A stretch of DNA of 64,000 nucleotides. Source: a virus. The DNA is taken from the IMG/VR virus record IMGVR_UViG_3300034198_012226, positions 1-64,000 of that record. One strand, written 5' to 3'. This document shows positions 17,001 through 25,701 of the stretch, one piece after another; position 1 is the stretch's first letter, and each line of letters opens with the position of its first letter. The notes under the pieces are model-generated. The model was not told where the DNA came from, did no database searches, and was given only the letters and a program-made list of their open reading frames with translations. The position numbers and the translations under genes are program-made.

Positions 17001-18822
17001 CGTGGGTAACAAGTCGGGCGACCTCGCCGCCGAGATCGTCCGTACCAGCCTGCTGAACAAGGAACTCCAGACCGGCTACACCACGGGCATCGCCAAGATG
17101 ATGTCCACCATGTCCGGCAGCGCCAGCGAGATGGCCGAGGCGTACACCAAGCTGAACGACGTGCGTCGCACCATGAAGGCCACGGGTGCCCGCAACGTGG
17201 ACGTGACCGATTCTATGGTCAAAGGCGCTGGTGGCCTGGACAACCTGTCCTCGGGCATGGAGACGTACCTGGAGAACTTCTTCGAGGACAGCGAGCGTAA
17301 TGCAGTCAAGGCGTCCCTGCTGAACGACGAGTTCGCCAAGATGGGCCTGACCCTGCCGAATTCGGTCAAGCAGTTCCGTGCCCTGGTGGAAGGTATCGAC
17401 CGCTCGACGGCGGCTGGCCAGACCATGTACGGCACCCTGATCGGCCTGGCCGAGGAGTTCGCCGATCTGGCTGACGACCTGGGTGCAGTCAACCCGGCGA
17501 TCACCAAGCAGCGCACCGAGACCGACAAGCTGATCACGAAGACCGAGGAGTGGCTCGACACCCTGACGAACGCACGCGGCCTGCTGAACGACATCAACTC
17601 GGCACTGAACGACGGCAACCCAGTCGATCAGACGAAGCGGATCGCCGAGCTGCGCAGCCTGCTGTCGTCGGACACCCTGAACTTCGACCAGCAACTGGAG
17701 ATCGCTGGCGAGCTGAAAGACCTGGTGCTGGAGAAGTACCAGGTCGAGAAGGAAAACGCTGAGACCCTGATCGACTTCGGTCGTGAGATGCAGGGCTACG
17801 TCCTGAGCCTGAAGGTGGGCGAGAAGTCGCCGCTGACGAACAAGCAGAAGCTGGAGGAGGCGAACCGCCAATACCAGAGCACGCTGGCTGACACCAAGTC
17901 GGAAGACAAGGACACCCGCGAACAGGCCCAGAGCGAGCTGCAAGGTAAGGCTGACGCCCTGCTCGAACTTGCCCGCACCTACTACGCCAGCTCGCAGAGC
18001 TACACCGAGATTTTCAACAAAATCTCCGGCGAGCTGGACTCGGCAGGCGCTGGCTCGATCAAGAAGGGTTCGGTGCTGGAGGAGCTGGCTAAGGGACAGA
18101 CTGAGGCCCTGATCGACCTGCGCACCCTGGTGTCGCAGATTTACGACAAGGCCGACGACGGCTACAACAAGTCGGCCCAGGCGCTGAATGAGCATCTGGT
18201 TGTCCTCCAGGGCATGTACAACGGCATCAACCTGCTGACCGAGATGCCAGCCCTGCTGCGCTCCCTCCCGGCAGAGCTGGCAGCGAAGATGGCCCTGGGT
18301 GCGAACGTGGACACCAGCGGCCCTTACAACGGCGGCACCGTGACCATGCCTCCTCCGGTCGTCGGCTACTACCCAGGCACCACCGACGGCTACTACGAGC
18401 GCGAGAACGCCTACTCGAAGCCTTCGGACTTGTACTCGGGCATCCCGATGAACCTGGAGAACGAGCTGCGGTGGCAGAACTACAGGATCAACGGCTCCCA
18501 TGCCAACGGACTTGACTATGTGCCGTTTGACGGGTATGTTGCCGAACTGCATCGTGGAGAACGTGTCCTGACGGCAAGTGAAGTTTCCCGGATGGACAAG
18601 GCAAACATGTCCAGCACCCAGAGCTTCAGCCCTGCCGAACGTGATGAGATGGCTAAGGAAATCCGGGAGCTGAAGGAAGTCGTCAGCACCCTGGTCACCG
18701 CCCAGGACGTGAACACGGTGCGAATGATCCAGGCCATGTTCGCCTCCTCGAAGAAGAACGCCGAGGAGGTCGTGGAGGGAACCAAGACCACGGCACCAAC
18801 CCAAAAAGCTAAGGCAGTATGA
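11092..18822 (+). CDS. tail tape measure protein
   Basis: At 2576 residues this is by far the largest gene. I start it at the ATG at 11092 with TAGGAAAC upstream. The N-terminal 400 residues are charged coiled coil with an 81-residue tandem repeat (about residues 280 to 420). Residues 540 to 750 match the conserved tape-measure core (GQAAITATGVVNAFGLS, then LGTSAGTALTTALKN). Hydrophobic stretches near residues 965 and 1640 to 1680 are typical of the segment that enters the host membrane. The C-terminus has the conserved HANGLDYVPFDGYVAELHRG motif. At about 0.15 nm per residue the tail would be near 390 nm, an estimate that assumes a fully helical ruler. Confidence 0.95.
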   Translation: MNDAISTIGLGVDTKPGLEHLKELRAAFAGLKADVNDLNNLRASADGLVGGAGNASAKLTTLSAELKAAKAQLAEMQALAQNASRTEVSTAQSTAQAVITASGGKLRAVVEDEKKAAEAVQRYEKEKTATVVEESKKRENLAKLNYSAKFGSASYSMGSVIPVDQAQGKIIQKMLEDQARIMETNAARRTAMDKAVEAEHRAGMLASAALDEATREKMLADHAAYQAKKIALDREAELRHQQMILESSVKDAAALQARLEETRRFMQAEANLQNKEAYARKLAEQDQEYKLHLLRQEEYAARHRELEATFRAAEVEANRLKLLAQNQQYQLHLMSQAEHLKEWKQIQALIANDEREAKRLKLLEQDQDYKLHLARQAEYQARHRELEATFRQADLDAQKANLLAQNQQYQLHLLAQSEALAKHKAAQRAMVQDANFTTAPLSSQVRTVGRAKALVDNGQADLARDVYGPAAVGAVGKLDAMIAQLNATQTQGHGIKSEAAKRQQHLTQSMNDAHSAARGLAGGLGQLWVTWGSTVPLIAGAAISGSMAKVFTAGKDVEFQLQFLKALSDDVKAPDINMDGFMTITQGSMSSVKEAAQGMRALAQAGLDQKSALAALPDVLDLAAIGEMKVGQAAITATGVVNAFGLSMTDIGRVGDVFARVAAASNTSVAAMTESMKQASTVGDMFGLTLEQASASIGVLAQRNILGTSAGTALTTALKNIYEPTAKAKAALDALNITTDDGKGGLKDYTQMMDELRLKLSQLNDSDKAVFLGTISDQRGAKALSAITKNYDEYLDFLGKTTEAQDFMSKGTLKLEDTVQGALQRMANTMDHTFVRGFEKAQPAIRGVLREMTAIAGDHSLEEWIARGAVGFTRLTATIVEHSGKILSLVGVYMGLKIVSSLTNAFVAYRTQVAMATLATAANTAGTQANTVALTMQERAAAMVGATAIRSAGFLRLMTAAAGPLSLVVMGLVTAYQLYNSETDEAANNHNRIMNTGETILDFYKRQTSKLQDLNRELERKNELERNPKGKGNDKTENQVAVENAQATLAEKRAALAKLPEKSYFGENGTWKMNSGAAKQYEWDRYAALKEVEAAEKRVNELLEQGKKIEIERGQYVKDKARAKVLTDRDRTAEQLEDLIDAAGGVKGDGGTEETRKMIPALQVMLEQTRANDKNYTQFMPFIEGLRSQINQLKPKMGDLKGDGDKGKNDIYRAAQAKLDGELQLAKDTEAGKLADTKSRLARNEIGDLTAIAQNLETVKAARKEELRIFKEKEELAARQENRRADQQQISNKGDQTKRADERSDKDANNQRLELLAKWSDDSLKVEADRLRKRGELVSAFQKEWDAKNGGELARITGDLDSDKVKPEDKEALRSRKSYLENQRETGTDTAKFEELSDAYDKLMSDMDEKLANVAQKASESNGFLSDVGAVQMADAIRDKTLPAAQQLQAEMAAVAERLGDNKLKANVSKMGVELAKEANRTKKEWIDAGKSIEKSLSDAFGKGGKAVGGLVSALMKQKAEQKDIDDQLKRAVKQDPKKEAELQAEAAQKTAQVQLSSYGEMASAAKSFFDENSKGYEAMQAAERVFRGFEMAMALESFLVKQGFMSAWLTAFTTTKTAEVAAETATLAPTVAVETAKQGVFSITALAGALALPFPANLPAFAVVAAMLAAIGIAVSGGGGGGSAPSVSEQRQKYQGTGYNYDPSTDPKDLPYDWELKKSESLTKALDALKDNSAIELRYSSSQLMALESIKAGISGMAASITQAAGLRGTRADERALGVYDTHSKLGFSSSSTSLQDSGIVFYKTNLGYVMNGGGLGESYAQMQHKSKSFWGLSSDTDNYTVKDTLDPTLSRQMGLVVKDMYSSISNAAVEFGQDKATVDRRLGNMSLQQAGLSYISLKGLSQEDAQKELEAIFSNMGDQMARAIMPGLDAFEQAGEGYYGTVMRVSSSIESANYTMQKLGIAAADFNSVGNKSGDLAAEIVRTSLLNKELQTGYTTGIAKMMSTMSGSASEMAEAYTKLNDVRRTMKATGARNVDVTDSMVKGAGGLDNLSSGMETYLENFFEDSERNAVKASLLNDEFAKMGLTLPNSVKQFRALVEGIDRSTAAGQTMYGTLIGLAEEFADLADDLGAVNPAITKQRTETDKLITKTEEWLDTLTNARGLLNDINSALNDGNPVDQTKRIAELRSLLSSDTLNFDQQLEIAGELKDLVLEKYQVEKENAETLIDFGREMQGYVLSLKVGEKSPLTNKQKLEEANRQYQSTLADTKSEDKDTREQAQSELQGKADALLELARTYYASSQSYTEIFNKISGELDSAGAGSIKKGSVLEELAKGQTEALIDLRTLVSQIYDKADDGYNKSAQALNEHLVVLQGMYNGINLLTEMPALLRSLPAELAAKMALGANVDTSGPYNGGTVTMPPPVVGYYPGTTDGYYERENAYSKPSDLYSGIPMNLENELRWQNYRINGSHANGLDYVPFDGYVAELHRGERVLTASEVSRMDKANMSSTQSFSPAERDEMAKEIRELKEVVSTLVTAQDVNTVRMIQAMFASSKKNAEEVVEGTKTTAPTQKAKAV
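11270..11284 (+). repeat. dispersed 15-bp motif, site 4
   Basis: CTACACTGAGTGCAG near the start of the tape measure, one base from the consensus. It encodes ACT ACA CTG AGT GCA. A weaker half copy (GGTGTAG, codons CTA GGT GTA) lies 150 bases before it at 11121. Confidence 0.8.
11929..12357 (+). repeat. in-gene tandem duplication in tape measure
   Basis: Two units offset by 243 bases (81 codons) share EQDQ-YKLHL-RQ-EY-ARHRELEATFR and then LLAQNQQYQLHL. The second unit is slightly shorter at its end. Conservation at the protein level with many synonymous changes suggests an old duplication of a coiled-coil ruler segment. Confidence 0.85.
13838..13852 (+). repeat. dispersed 15-bp motif, site 5
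   Basis: CTACACTGGCTACAG in the tape measure. The left half is perfect, the right half degenerate. It is flanked by GG and CC, giving a longer imperfect inverted repeat. Confidence 0.6.
14616..14630 (+). repeat. dispersed 15-bp motif, site 6
   Basis: CTACACTCAGTTTAT in the tape measure. The left ten bases match site 21 exactly. Confidence 0.6.
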
Positions 18823-20306
18823 TCTCCGATGCGCAATACAGAGAATGGCTGAAGGATGATGAGGGCACCGCCATCCGGTGTGTCCTCATCAAGACGACGG
18901 CCAAGTTCGGCGGGACTGACCAGACCCTCTACCTGTCCAATCTGGGCTACCGAACCGGAGCCGGAGACACCCCGGCCAACACCCAGTACCTGGACGTGGT
19001 ATCGGGCGGCGTCAAGACCAGCGAGAAGGTCAGCATCGAAGGCAAGGTCACGATGTCCTGGGGCACCATCGAGTTCGACAACTCCGATGGTGCGCTGGAC
19101 GACTGGCTCGACGCCGTCTGGAAGAACAACGACATCCAGGTGCTCTACGGCGATTACACCTGGCCGGTGGCCGACTTCAGGCTTGCCTTCACCGGCATCA
19201 ATGGTGAGATCGACGCCAAGGATCGGGACAGGCTGCAACTGCCGGTGGAAGACAAGCTCCGCAAACTGACAACGGCCCTGACCGAGGCGAAGCTCGGGGG
19301 CACCAGCGCCAACAAGGATCGCCTGCGGCCGGTTCTGGTGGGCGAGGCCCACAACTTCGAGCCGCTGCTGATCAACGAGGCCGACCACGAGTACCAGTGG
19401 CATATCGGCCTGGGTGAGCGCGTGATCGAGGTTCGTGACGACGGCGTGCCGATCACGGTGACGACTACACTGGGTACAGGCACCCTCATGCTGGACGGTA
19501 GTCCCGAGGGCCAGATCACGATGAGCGCCCAGGGCGACGCCACGGGCGGCTACTCGAACACCCTGGTTGGTGTCGTCAAGAAGTTGGTCAAGAACTACGG
19601 CAAGGCCGACCGTCGCTTCACGGACGCCGACCTCGACCTGGTGCAACTTGCCAACTTCGACGCTTCGCACCAACAGGCCGTGGGTGAGTATTTCCCCGAT
19701 GGCCCGAAGGTGATCGACGCCTGCCAGAAGATCGCATCGAGCATCGGCGCACAGGTGACCATGTCCCGCGCCGGTCTGTTGCAACTGCTCCAGATCACGT
19801 ACCCGCTCGGCACCCCGACCGTGAACATCACCGTTGACGACATGGTCGAGGGCAGCTTCCGTCCAGTCGGAAAATCGGAGGTGAAGGCTGCGGTCACCCT
19901 GAAGTTCTGCCGCAACTACACGCCCCAGGATCAGCTCGACTCTGGCGTGGTCGAGGCGCACCGCGACATGTTCAAGAAGGAGTGGCTCACCGTCACCCGC
20001 ACGAACGGCACCGTGGCCACCGACCACAAGCTGGACACTGTCCTGGATGAAAGCGACCACGAGGAGTCGTCGCTCCTGGTCGAGAACGATGCGAACAACG
20101 AGGCCGACCGCAGGCTGCTGAACCGCAGCACTGCGCACATGACCTACCAATTCGAGGGCCATGCCCAGTGCCTGACGCTCGAACGCGGCACCATCGTGAA
20201 CCTGACGCACCCCCGCTTCAATCTCTCCGCAGGCAAGACCGCCGTCGTCGTCGGCCTTGACCCTGACTGGCTCAACTCCCGCTGCATCGTACAGGTGATG
20301 GTATAA
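18819..20306 (+). CDS. tail protein following tape measure (distal tail/hub type)
   Basis: A 495-residue protein starting in an ATGA overlap with the tape measure. It is rich in predicted beta strands, with no enzyme motif. Genes in this place build the distal tail ring or baseplate hub that links tube and tip. The segment near residue 60 (VSGGVKTSEKVSIEGKVTMSW) looks like a tube-type beta sandwich. Exact equivalence to a known tail gene is not established. Confidence 0.6.
   Translation: MISDAQYREWLKDDEGTAIRCVLIKTTAKFGGTDQTLYLSNLGYRTGAGDTPANTQYLDVVSGGVKTSEKVSIEGKVTMSWGTIEFDNSDGALDDWLDAVWKNNDIQVLYGDYTWPVADFRLAFTGINGEIDAKDRDRLQLPVEDKLRKLTTALTEAKLGGTSANKDRLRPVLVGEAHNFEPLLINEADHEYQWHIGLGERVIEVRDDGVPITVTTTLGTGTLMLDGSPEGQITMSAQGDATGGYSNTLVGVVKKLVKNYGKADRRFTDADLDLVQLANFDASHQQAVGEYFPDGPKVIDACQKIASSIGAQVTMSRAGLLQLLQITYPLGTPTVNITVDDMVEGSFRPVGKSEVKAAVTLKFCRNYTPQDQLDSGVVEAHRDMFKKEWLTVTRTNGTVATDHKLDTVLDESDHEESSLLVENDANNEADRRLLNRSTAHMTYQFEGHAQCLTLERGTIVNLTHPRFNLSAGKTAVVVGLDPDWLNSRCIVQVMV
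19465..19479 (+). repeat. dispersed 15-bp motif, site 7
   Basis: CTACACTGGGTACAG in the distal tail gene, encoded as ACT ACA CTG GGT ACA. Preceding GA and following GC bases add little symmetry. Confidence 0.65.
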
Positions 20307-23300
20307 ATGGCTGCAATCGTTAATGCGCGTGACGCGCTCCTTCAGGCCCCCGGCACCGTCCGGCTGATCGCCACAGACCTTGAAGACCCGTTGAGCATGT
20401 TCTCGGCGGTCAAGTCGTGGGACTTCCGCAACAGCCTGGAAGGGTGGACTATCGGCGGCGCTGGCAACGTCCTGCGTGCCGACTCGTTCGACCTGTCTTC
20501 TTCCGGCTCCGATCCACAGATCAACAGCCCTGCCCTCACCATCAACGGCGGCTTCTACGACAAGGTGCGCGCTCGCGTGCGCCGCAAAGGCGGCACCGGC
20601 TGGCAGGGTTCGCTCTACTACAAGACGCCTGACCGCCAGACCTTTGAAGAACTGTTCACGAAGCAAGTCACCGACGCTACCGTGAACGGCAACTGGGTCG
20701 TGCTGGAGTGGGACATGGGCGACACCGTCAACTGGACGACCAAGACCATCACACAGATCAGGCTCGACCTGGGCGCGAGCGTCAGCGACGTGTTCGAGAT
20801 CGACTGGATTTCGGTTGGTCGCTATGGCCCGGTCTCCCTGAGCGACCTGGGCTACACGGGTGCGCTAAACGCAACCTATGGTGCTGACTGGGCGACGAAC
20901 GTGAACGGCGCTGGCACTGTGAACCAGGCCATCGCTGACGCCGCTGCTGACGCTTCCGCTGCGGCCACCGACGCTGACGCCGCCTTGACCCGCCTCGGCT
21001 CCATGAGCAACGACGCGGTCATCGACCGCACCGAGAAGCTGGAGATCGTCAAGGAGTGGAAAGTCGTCACCGACGAGCGAGCTGGCATCCAGGCTCGGGC
21101 CGACGAGATGGGCGTCTCCAGGGTCGCCTACGACAATGCCTACTCGGCGCTGTCCACCTACCTGGGCACCCTTGCCTACACCGACTACACGAAGGACAAC
21201 GCGGTCGTGCGCTCGACCTTCAACACGAACTGGGCCACGCTCTACACGCAGCGCCAGCTCCTGTTGAACGCCATCGTCGGAGCCTCAGCCAAGAACGTGT
21301 TCGCGCCGACGCGCACCTGGGACTTTGCTGCCGACGCCGAAGGTTGGGTTGGCGAGTCGGCTACGGCTACCATCACCCAGGGCACCAACTCGATCATCGT
21401 AACGTCCGCTGGAGCCGACCCACGTCTGGGATCGGCTTCAGGACTTGCCCTGGTCGGTTCCCAGAATGACAAATGGCGTATGCGTCTGCGCCGTACCGCT
21501 GGTACGGGCTGGCAGGGTTGCCTCTACTACACCACCACGGCTGGCCCGAACGCCCTGCACGGCTCCTCCTCGTCTTACCAGAAGACCATCGCCACCGACC
21601 CGACCATCGGTGGGGCCTGGACGATCATGGAGTGGGACATGGCGGCATTGACCGCTGGCGGCACCGACTATGTCCTGAGCACCATCGGCCAGGTCAGGTT
21701 CGACCTCGGCGCTTCGGCTTCGGACGTGTTCGAGATCGACTGGATCACGGTCGGCAAACACGGCCCTGCCATCTCGGCTATCGACCTGGCAGCAGCCGCC
21801 AACACCGCGTCCTGGGGTTCCGTCAATGGTAAGCCGCTGGACAGCGAGATCATGAATAGCGAACTCGATCCGAAGTTCGCGGGCCTGGACACGCCGTATC
21901 TGCGGTGGGATTTCGCCAGCAGCGTCGAGGGCTTCAGCTTCTCGACCGCCACCTTGACCCACGACGCCACGGACGGCACCATCGTGTGGACGCCGACCGG
22001 CTCCAACCCCGTGCTGTCGAAAGGCATCCCTGCGGCCAGCAAGTTCAACGGTAAGGACTACACCAGGGTGCGCGCTCGCGTGAAGCGTGTGTCTGGCACC
22101 GGCCCATGGGAAGGCAACCTCTATTACGGCACAGCAGGCCCTGTGGCCACCCACGGTGCTGTCACGTCGGCCTATGCCAGAGTCACGCAACCGGCCAACC
22201 CTGACGACTGGAACATCCTCGAATGGGACATGACCAAGCTGGAAGCCGGGGGCACCGACTGGCTTGATAACATCATCGACATGATCAGGATCGACCTGGT
22301 CAGCAGCAACTCCCCGGCGTCGTCGTGGAAAATCGACTGGGTTGCCATTGGCAAGTTCAACACTGGAGTGTCGCCGACCGAGGTGAAGGGCATCCAGGCT
22401 GACCTGGCCACCTTGACCACCAACTTCAACAGCACGAACGACCGCAATAGCGCCGCCGTCGCGGCTCCGACCATCGCCACCGATGGCACTGCCGTCGATC
22501 ACACGATCCGCACCGATGGTAGCGCCGACATCTCGTTCGAGTGGGCCTGGGCGGGTAACGAAGGCGACATCGACGGCTTCCTGGTGTACGTGTTCCAGCG
22601 GTCGGCAACGGGGGCATACACCTTCGGCACGACCCCGGCTGAAGAAACCGTCTTCACCGTCCCGGCCAACAAGCGTGCGTTCATCCTGACTGGCGCAGCG
22701 GCCAACCTGTACACCACCTTCGGCGTGCAGGCGTATCGCTCGGTGGACAAGGACGTGAATGCTGCGGGCGTTATCAAGTCCACCCTGGTGAAGCCCTCGC
22801 TGGTGGCTGAAAACCCGTACCAGCCCTCATCCAGTGTAGCTTTCGCTGGCAACGTCACCGGCACCATCAACGGCACCGCCGTCGCCACCGTGGTGTCCAA
22901 CGCCTCTGCCGGTAAGACGGCCAACGACGCCCTGCCTGCCATGAACACGGCGATCACCGGCAAGCTGGCCAAGAACGCCAACGACACCATCACCGGCCAG
23001 ATCGCCTTGCAGTCCCAGTACGCCCTCCTGGTCGGCACGGCCAACGACGGCATCTTTTATGGCTCCACCGGCATGTACGGCCGCAAGGGTGGCGTCACCC
23101 AGTTAAGCATTGGAGCGGACGGCACGGCCTACTTCGGCGGCACGCTCGGTGCGAACATTGTTGATGCAGGCAACATCAAGGCCGGAGCTGTCCGTGCGTC
23201 GCACTTGATCATCCAGGGTGACGTGACGAACCTTATCCGCGATCCGCGTTTTGAAGACCCGAACTGGTGGAGTCTGCCAGGCCACAACTACGGTCGTGGC

Positions 23301-24908
23301 GACTGGAGTACCACGCAGACAACCGCCTGGAAGGACAACTGCTCGCTGTATCTGTACAGCACCGGCAACCAGGTCAGGGAGTTCTGGACGAAAGAGATGA
23401 TGATCGAGCCAGGCGCTGAGTATTATTTCGAGTATCAGATCAGTTTTTCCGGCGACTTCGATGGTGATGTGGCGATTCACTGGTACATGCCGATGGTGTC
23501 CTGGTACAACTTCGGCGTGCCGAGTTCGGGCTATGTCTTCTCGGACAATTCTTCGGAGATTCACTACCCGAGCAACAGCCGTGGCTTCAAGCAAGTCACT
23601 GGCAGCGTGTATATTCCAGCCGACCCACGCCTGGTCAAGAGCGCCATCCGTGTGCGCTTCCGCGTCAACACCGGCTCCTTTGAACTCGGCGGCTTCCGCA
23701 TCATTCGCAAGCAGGAAACCGTTACGATCCGCGACGGCGTCATCACGGCTTCCAAGATGAACCTGCCATGGGGCGGCTACATCAACTCGGGCCAGTGGGG
23801 CTTCGACGCGGGTGACGGCTTCTGGCTGCAAGGTGGTGACGACCCTCGCTTCAGTATCGGCGCAGGCAACGCTCGCCTGACGTTCCAGAAATCGACCGGC
23901 GTGCTCAAGATGCGGGGCGCGATTGAAGGTTCGTCTATCCGCACTTCGGCCTTGGGCATCGAATCGGCGCGCATGATCACCGACTGGAACATGACAGCTC
24001 CGTTCGTTATCTTCGACACCGCAGGCAGCTACAACGCCAACGCGACCAGCAAGACGGTCACGCTGACGGACATCTGCGGCCCTGCCTACACCGGGGTCGG
24101 CTATCACTCCAAGCGCCTTGCCAGCTTCCGTAAGGACATCTTCATCAAGGTTACGGTCAACGGCGACTTCGGGTGGGAGAACGTGTACATCGACGTTGAG
24201 TACCACAAAAACGGTGGGTGGAATAACATCGCCAGCACCAGTGCAGACTTCAACTACCGAGCAGGAGTCACCATCGTCGTGCGTTACACCCCATGGTTCG
24301 CCGGTTGGGACTGGATTGCATTCCGAGCACGCACCAGCCAGGGACGCACCTACTCGATCACCATGGAAATCCAGGTATTCAACTTCAACGAAACGACGTT
24401 CAGCGAAAACACCTGCTCCGGCATCAATGGTAGCGACGCAACCTACACGCCACCGCCGCCGACTGAGCGTGAGCCATACTGCGTGGACTTTGAGACCGCA
24501 CGCTTCCCGGATGGCACTTATGTTCGTGATGTCCTGGTGGACGACATGGTCGAATGCTGGAACGAAGACCCGATCAATCCAGCCACCGAATACGCAGCAG
24601 CACTGCGGGTTCGCTTCGGTCATGAGGAGAGTTACCGTATCCGCAGCGAGAGCGGAGCCGAGCTGCTGCAATCGAAGTCCACCCCGATGACCCTGCGCGA
24701 CGGCAGGATGATCTACACCCCGGCGCTCCTGGGTGAGGAAATCCTTGTCAAGCGTGGCAATGACTTCGCATGGGAGCGCGTCGTTACCCTTGAAAACATC
24801 GGCGTCCGCAAGGTCGTCAAGCTGTCTCTCGGCGACCGCACGTTCTTCGCAGGTACCGATCCGGAAGCAACCATTGCAACGCACAACATCCAGCAGATGA
24901 AGCCATGA
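20307..24908 (+). CDS. large tail tip/fibre protein with three repeated beta modules
   Basis: A 1533-residue probable host-recognition protein at the tail tip. It contains three related modules of about 140 to 150 residues (near residues 38-175, 337-489 and 532-688). Each runs WDF---EGW, a long beta region, GTGWQG-LYY or an equivalent, then LEWDM or MEWDM, and ends IDW--VG-(Y/H)GP or a close variant. Between modules 1 and 2 is an Ala-rich helical linker (DAAADASAAATDADAALTRL). The C-terminal third resembles central tail-fibre proteins, with a GNARLTFQKSTGVLKMRG stretch. The modules look like carbohydrate-binding jelly rolls, which is an inference from pattern. Confidence 0.75.
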   Translation: MAAIVNARDALLQAPGTVRLIATDLEDPLSMFSAVKSWDFRNSLEGWTIGGAGNVLRADSFDLSSSGSDPQINSPALTINGGFYDKVRARVRRKGGTGWQGSLYYKTPDRQTFEELFTKQVTDATVNGNWVVLEWDMGDTVNWTTKTITQIRLDLGASVSDVFEIDWISVGRYGPVSLSDLGYTGALNATYGADWATNVNGAGTVNQAIADAAADASAAATDADAALTRLGSMSNDAVIDRTEKLEIVKEWKVVTDERAGIQARADEMGVSRVAYDNAYSALSTYLGTLAYTDYTKDNAVVRSTFNTNWATLYTQRQLLLNAIVGASAKNVFAPTRTWDFAADAEGWVGESATATITQGTNSIIVTSAGADPRLGSASGLALVGSQNDKWRMRLRRTAGTGWQGCLYYTTTAGPNALHGSSSSYQKTIATDPTIGGAWTIMEWDMAALTAGGTDYVLSTIGQVRFDLGASASDVFEIDWITVGKHGPAISAIDLAAAANTASWGSVNGKPLDSEIMNSELDPKFAGLDTPYLRWDFASSVEGFSFSTATLTHDATDGTIVWTPTGSNPVLSKGIPAASKFNGKDYTRVRARVKRVSGTGPWEGNLYYGTAGPVATHGAVTSAYARVTQPANPDDWNILEWDMTKLEAGGTDWLDNIIDMIRIDLVSSNSPASSWKIDWVAIGKFNTGVSPTEVKGIQADLATLTTNFNSTNDRNSAAVAAPTIATDGTAVDHTIRTDGSADISFEWAWAGNEGDIDGFLVYVFQRSATGAYTFGTTPAEETVFTVPANKRAFILTGAAANLYTTFGVQAYRSVDKDVNAAGVIKSTLVKPSLVAENPYQPSSSVAFAGNVTGTINGTAVATVVSNASAGKTANDALPAMNTAITGKLAKNANDTITGQIALQSQYALLVGTANDGIFYGSTGMYGRKGGVTQLSIGADGTAYFGGTLGANIVDAGNIKAGAVRASHLIIQGDVTNLIRDPRFEDPNWWSLPGHNYGRGDWSTTQTTAWKDNCSLYLYSTGNQVREFWTKEMMIEPGAEYYFEYQISFSGDFDGDVAIHWYMPMVSWYNFGVPSSGYVFSDNSSEIHYPSNSRGFKQVTGSVYIPADPRLVKSAIRVRFRVNTGSFELGGFRIIRKQETVTIRDGVITASKMNLPWGGYINSGQWGFDAGDGFWLQGGDDPRFSIGAGNARLTFQKSTGVLKMRGAIEGSSIRTSALGIESARMITDWNMTAPFVIFDTAGSYNANATSKTVTLTDICGPAYTGVGYHSKRLASFRKDIFIKVTVNGDFGWENVYIDVEYHKNGGWNNIASTSADFNYRAGVTIVVRYTPWFAGWDWIAFRARTSQGRTYSITMEIQVFNFNETTFSENTCSGINGSDATYTPPPPTEREPYCVDFETARFPDGTYVRDVLVDDMVECWNEDPINPATEYAAALRVRFGHEESYRIRSESGAELLQSKSTPMTLRDGRMIYTPALLGEEILVKRGNDFAWERVVTLENIGVRKVVKLSLGDRTFFAGTDPEATIATHNIQQMKP
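22825..22839 (-). repeat. dispersed 15-bp motif, site 8
   Basis: CTACACTGGATGAGG on the minus strand within the tail tip gene. Only the CTACACT half is intact. Confidence 0.5.
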
Positions 24909-25618
24909 TGAATGAATTGATGCAACTTATGAGCGGGGGAGCGCCGCTCCCCGAGATGGTTCCAACCGTCATCCCGGAGTACGTTCCCCCTCCACACGGT
25001 ATCAGGGAATTTCCGGTGTCCAGGCAGTTCTGCGAGGTAGAGCGGACGACTCGAAACGTGCTGACCACATTCATGCAGGCGAGCACTCCCGAGGACACCG
25101 ACGACACGTACTTCGTGGCCACCGACCCGCCACTTGACCTGGACGCCACGCCACGTAGGCGTATGACCCAGGTTTTGCGCCACATCGGCGGCACTGAAGT
25201 CGGGTGGGAGGAGACCTTGACCCTGGGGCAGATGATCGAGGCGGCTGTGGCCGAGACCTACGTCGATGTCGATAAGGTCTACACCGACGCCGTTGGGAAC
25301 CGCACCATGGAGTACACCATCGCCGAAGCCGAGGCCAGGGCCTACCTGGCGGCTGAAGTGAAGCCGGAGTCCGTGTCGTCGTTTATAGAGGGGCCTGCCC
25401 TCAGCAACCCGACCGGCGAGGTGCAGAGCTACGAGTGGGCCAGCCAGCAGATCGTGGAGCGGGCTGATGCCCTGAAATGGGCAGTGGGACGTTTGCGGGA
25501 AGTAAGGATGGCCAGGCAGAAAGACATGCGGGCGGCTACCAGTGAGATGGAGCTTGCCATGGCCGTCGCCACCTGGATGGATTTCATCAGGTGGATCAGA
25601 GGGGTGTTGGGAATCTGA
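24905..25618 (+). CDS. tail tip accessory protein, unknown
   Basis: A 237-residue acidic protein overlapping the end of the tip gene (ATGATG at 24905). Its N-terminal 50 residues are Pro-rich (VPTVIPEYVPPPHG) and the rest mostly helical. I recognise no family. Tight coupling to the tip gene suggests a structural or chaperone role at the tail tip. Confidence 0.6.
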   Translation: MMNELMQLMSGGAPLPEMVPTVIPEYVPPPHGIREFPVSRQFCEVERTTRNVLTTFMQASTPEDTDDTYFVATDPPLDLDATPRRRMTQVLRHIGGTEVGWEETLTLGQMIEAAVAETYVDVDKVYTDAVGNRTMEYTIAEAEARAYLAAEVKPESVSSFIEGPALSNPTGEVQSYEWASQQIVERADALKWAVGRLREVRMARQKDMRAATSEMELAMAVATWMDFIRWIRGVLGI

Positions 25619-25620
25619 GA

Positions 25621-25635
25621 CTGCACTCAGTGTAG
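25621..25635 (-). repeat. dispersed 15-bp motif, site 9 (intergenic)
   Basis: CTGCACTCAGTGTAG starts two bases after a stop codon. Both halves are intact apart from one transition, and GACTGCACT also resembles the left flank of other copies. Confidence 0.85.
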
Positions 25636-25701
25636 GCAGGAGAAGGTGGCGCGAACTGATGACTTGAAGTAATATTGGCCAAAGTCAACAAGGAGTTCAC
25701 C

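Noticed and set aside
1573-18016. Extra CTACACCGAG words at 612, 1573 and 18000
   Set aside because: They use the ordinary codons TAC ACC GAG and lack the right half of the 15-bp motif, so they are expected from Tyr-Thr-Glu coding.
13987-18804. Long open frame (1605 codons) on the minus strand opposite the tape measure gene
   Set aside because: High GC at third codon positions makes antisense frames long. No ribosome binding site, and the product is low-complexity Leu/Val/Arg/His-rich without domain patterns.
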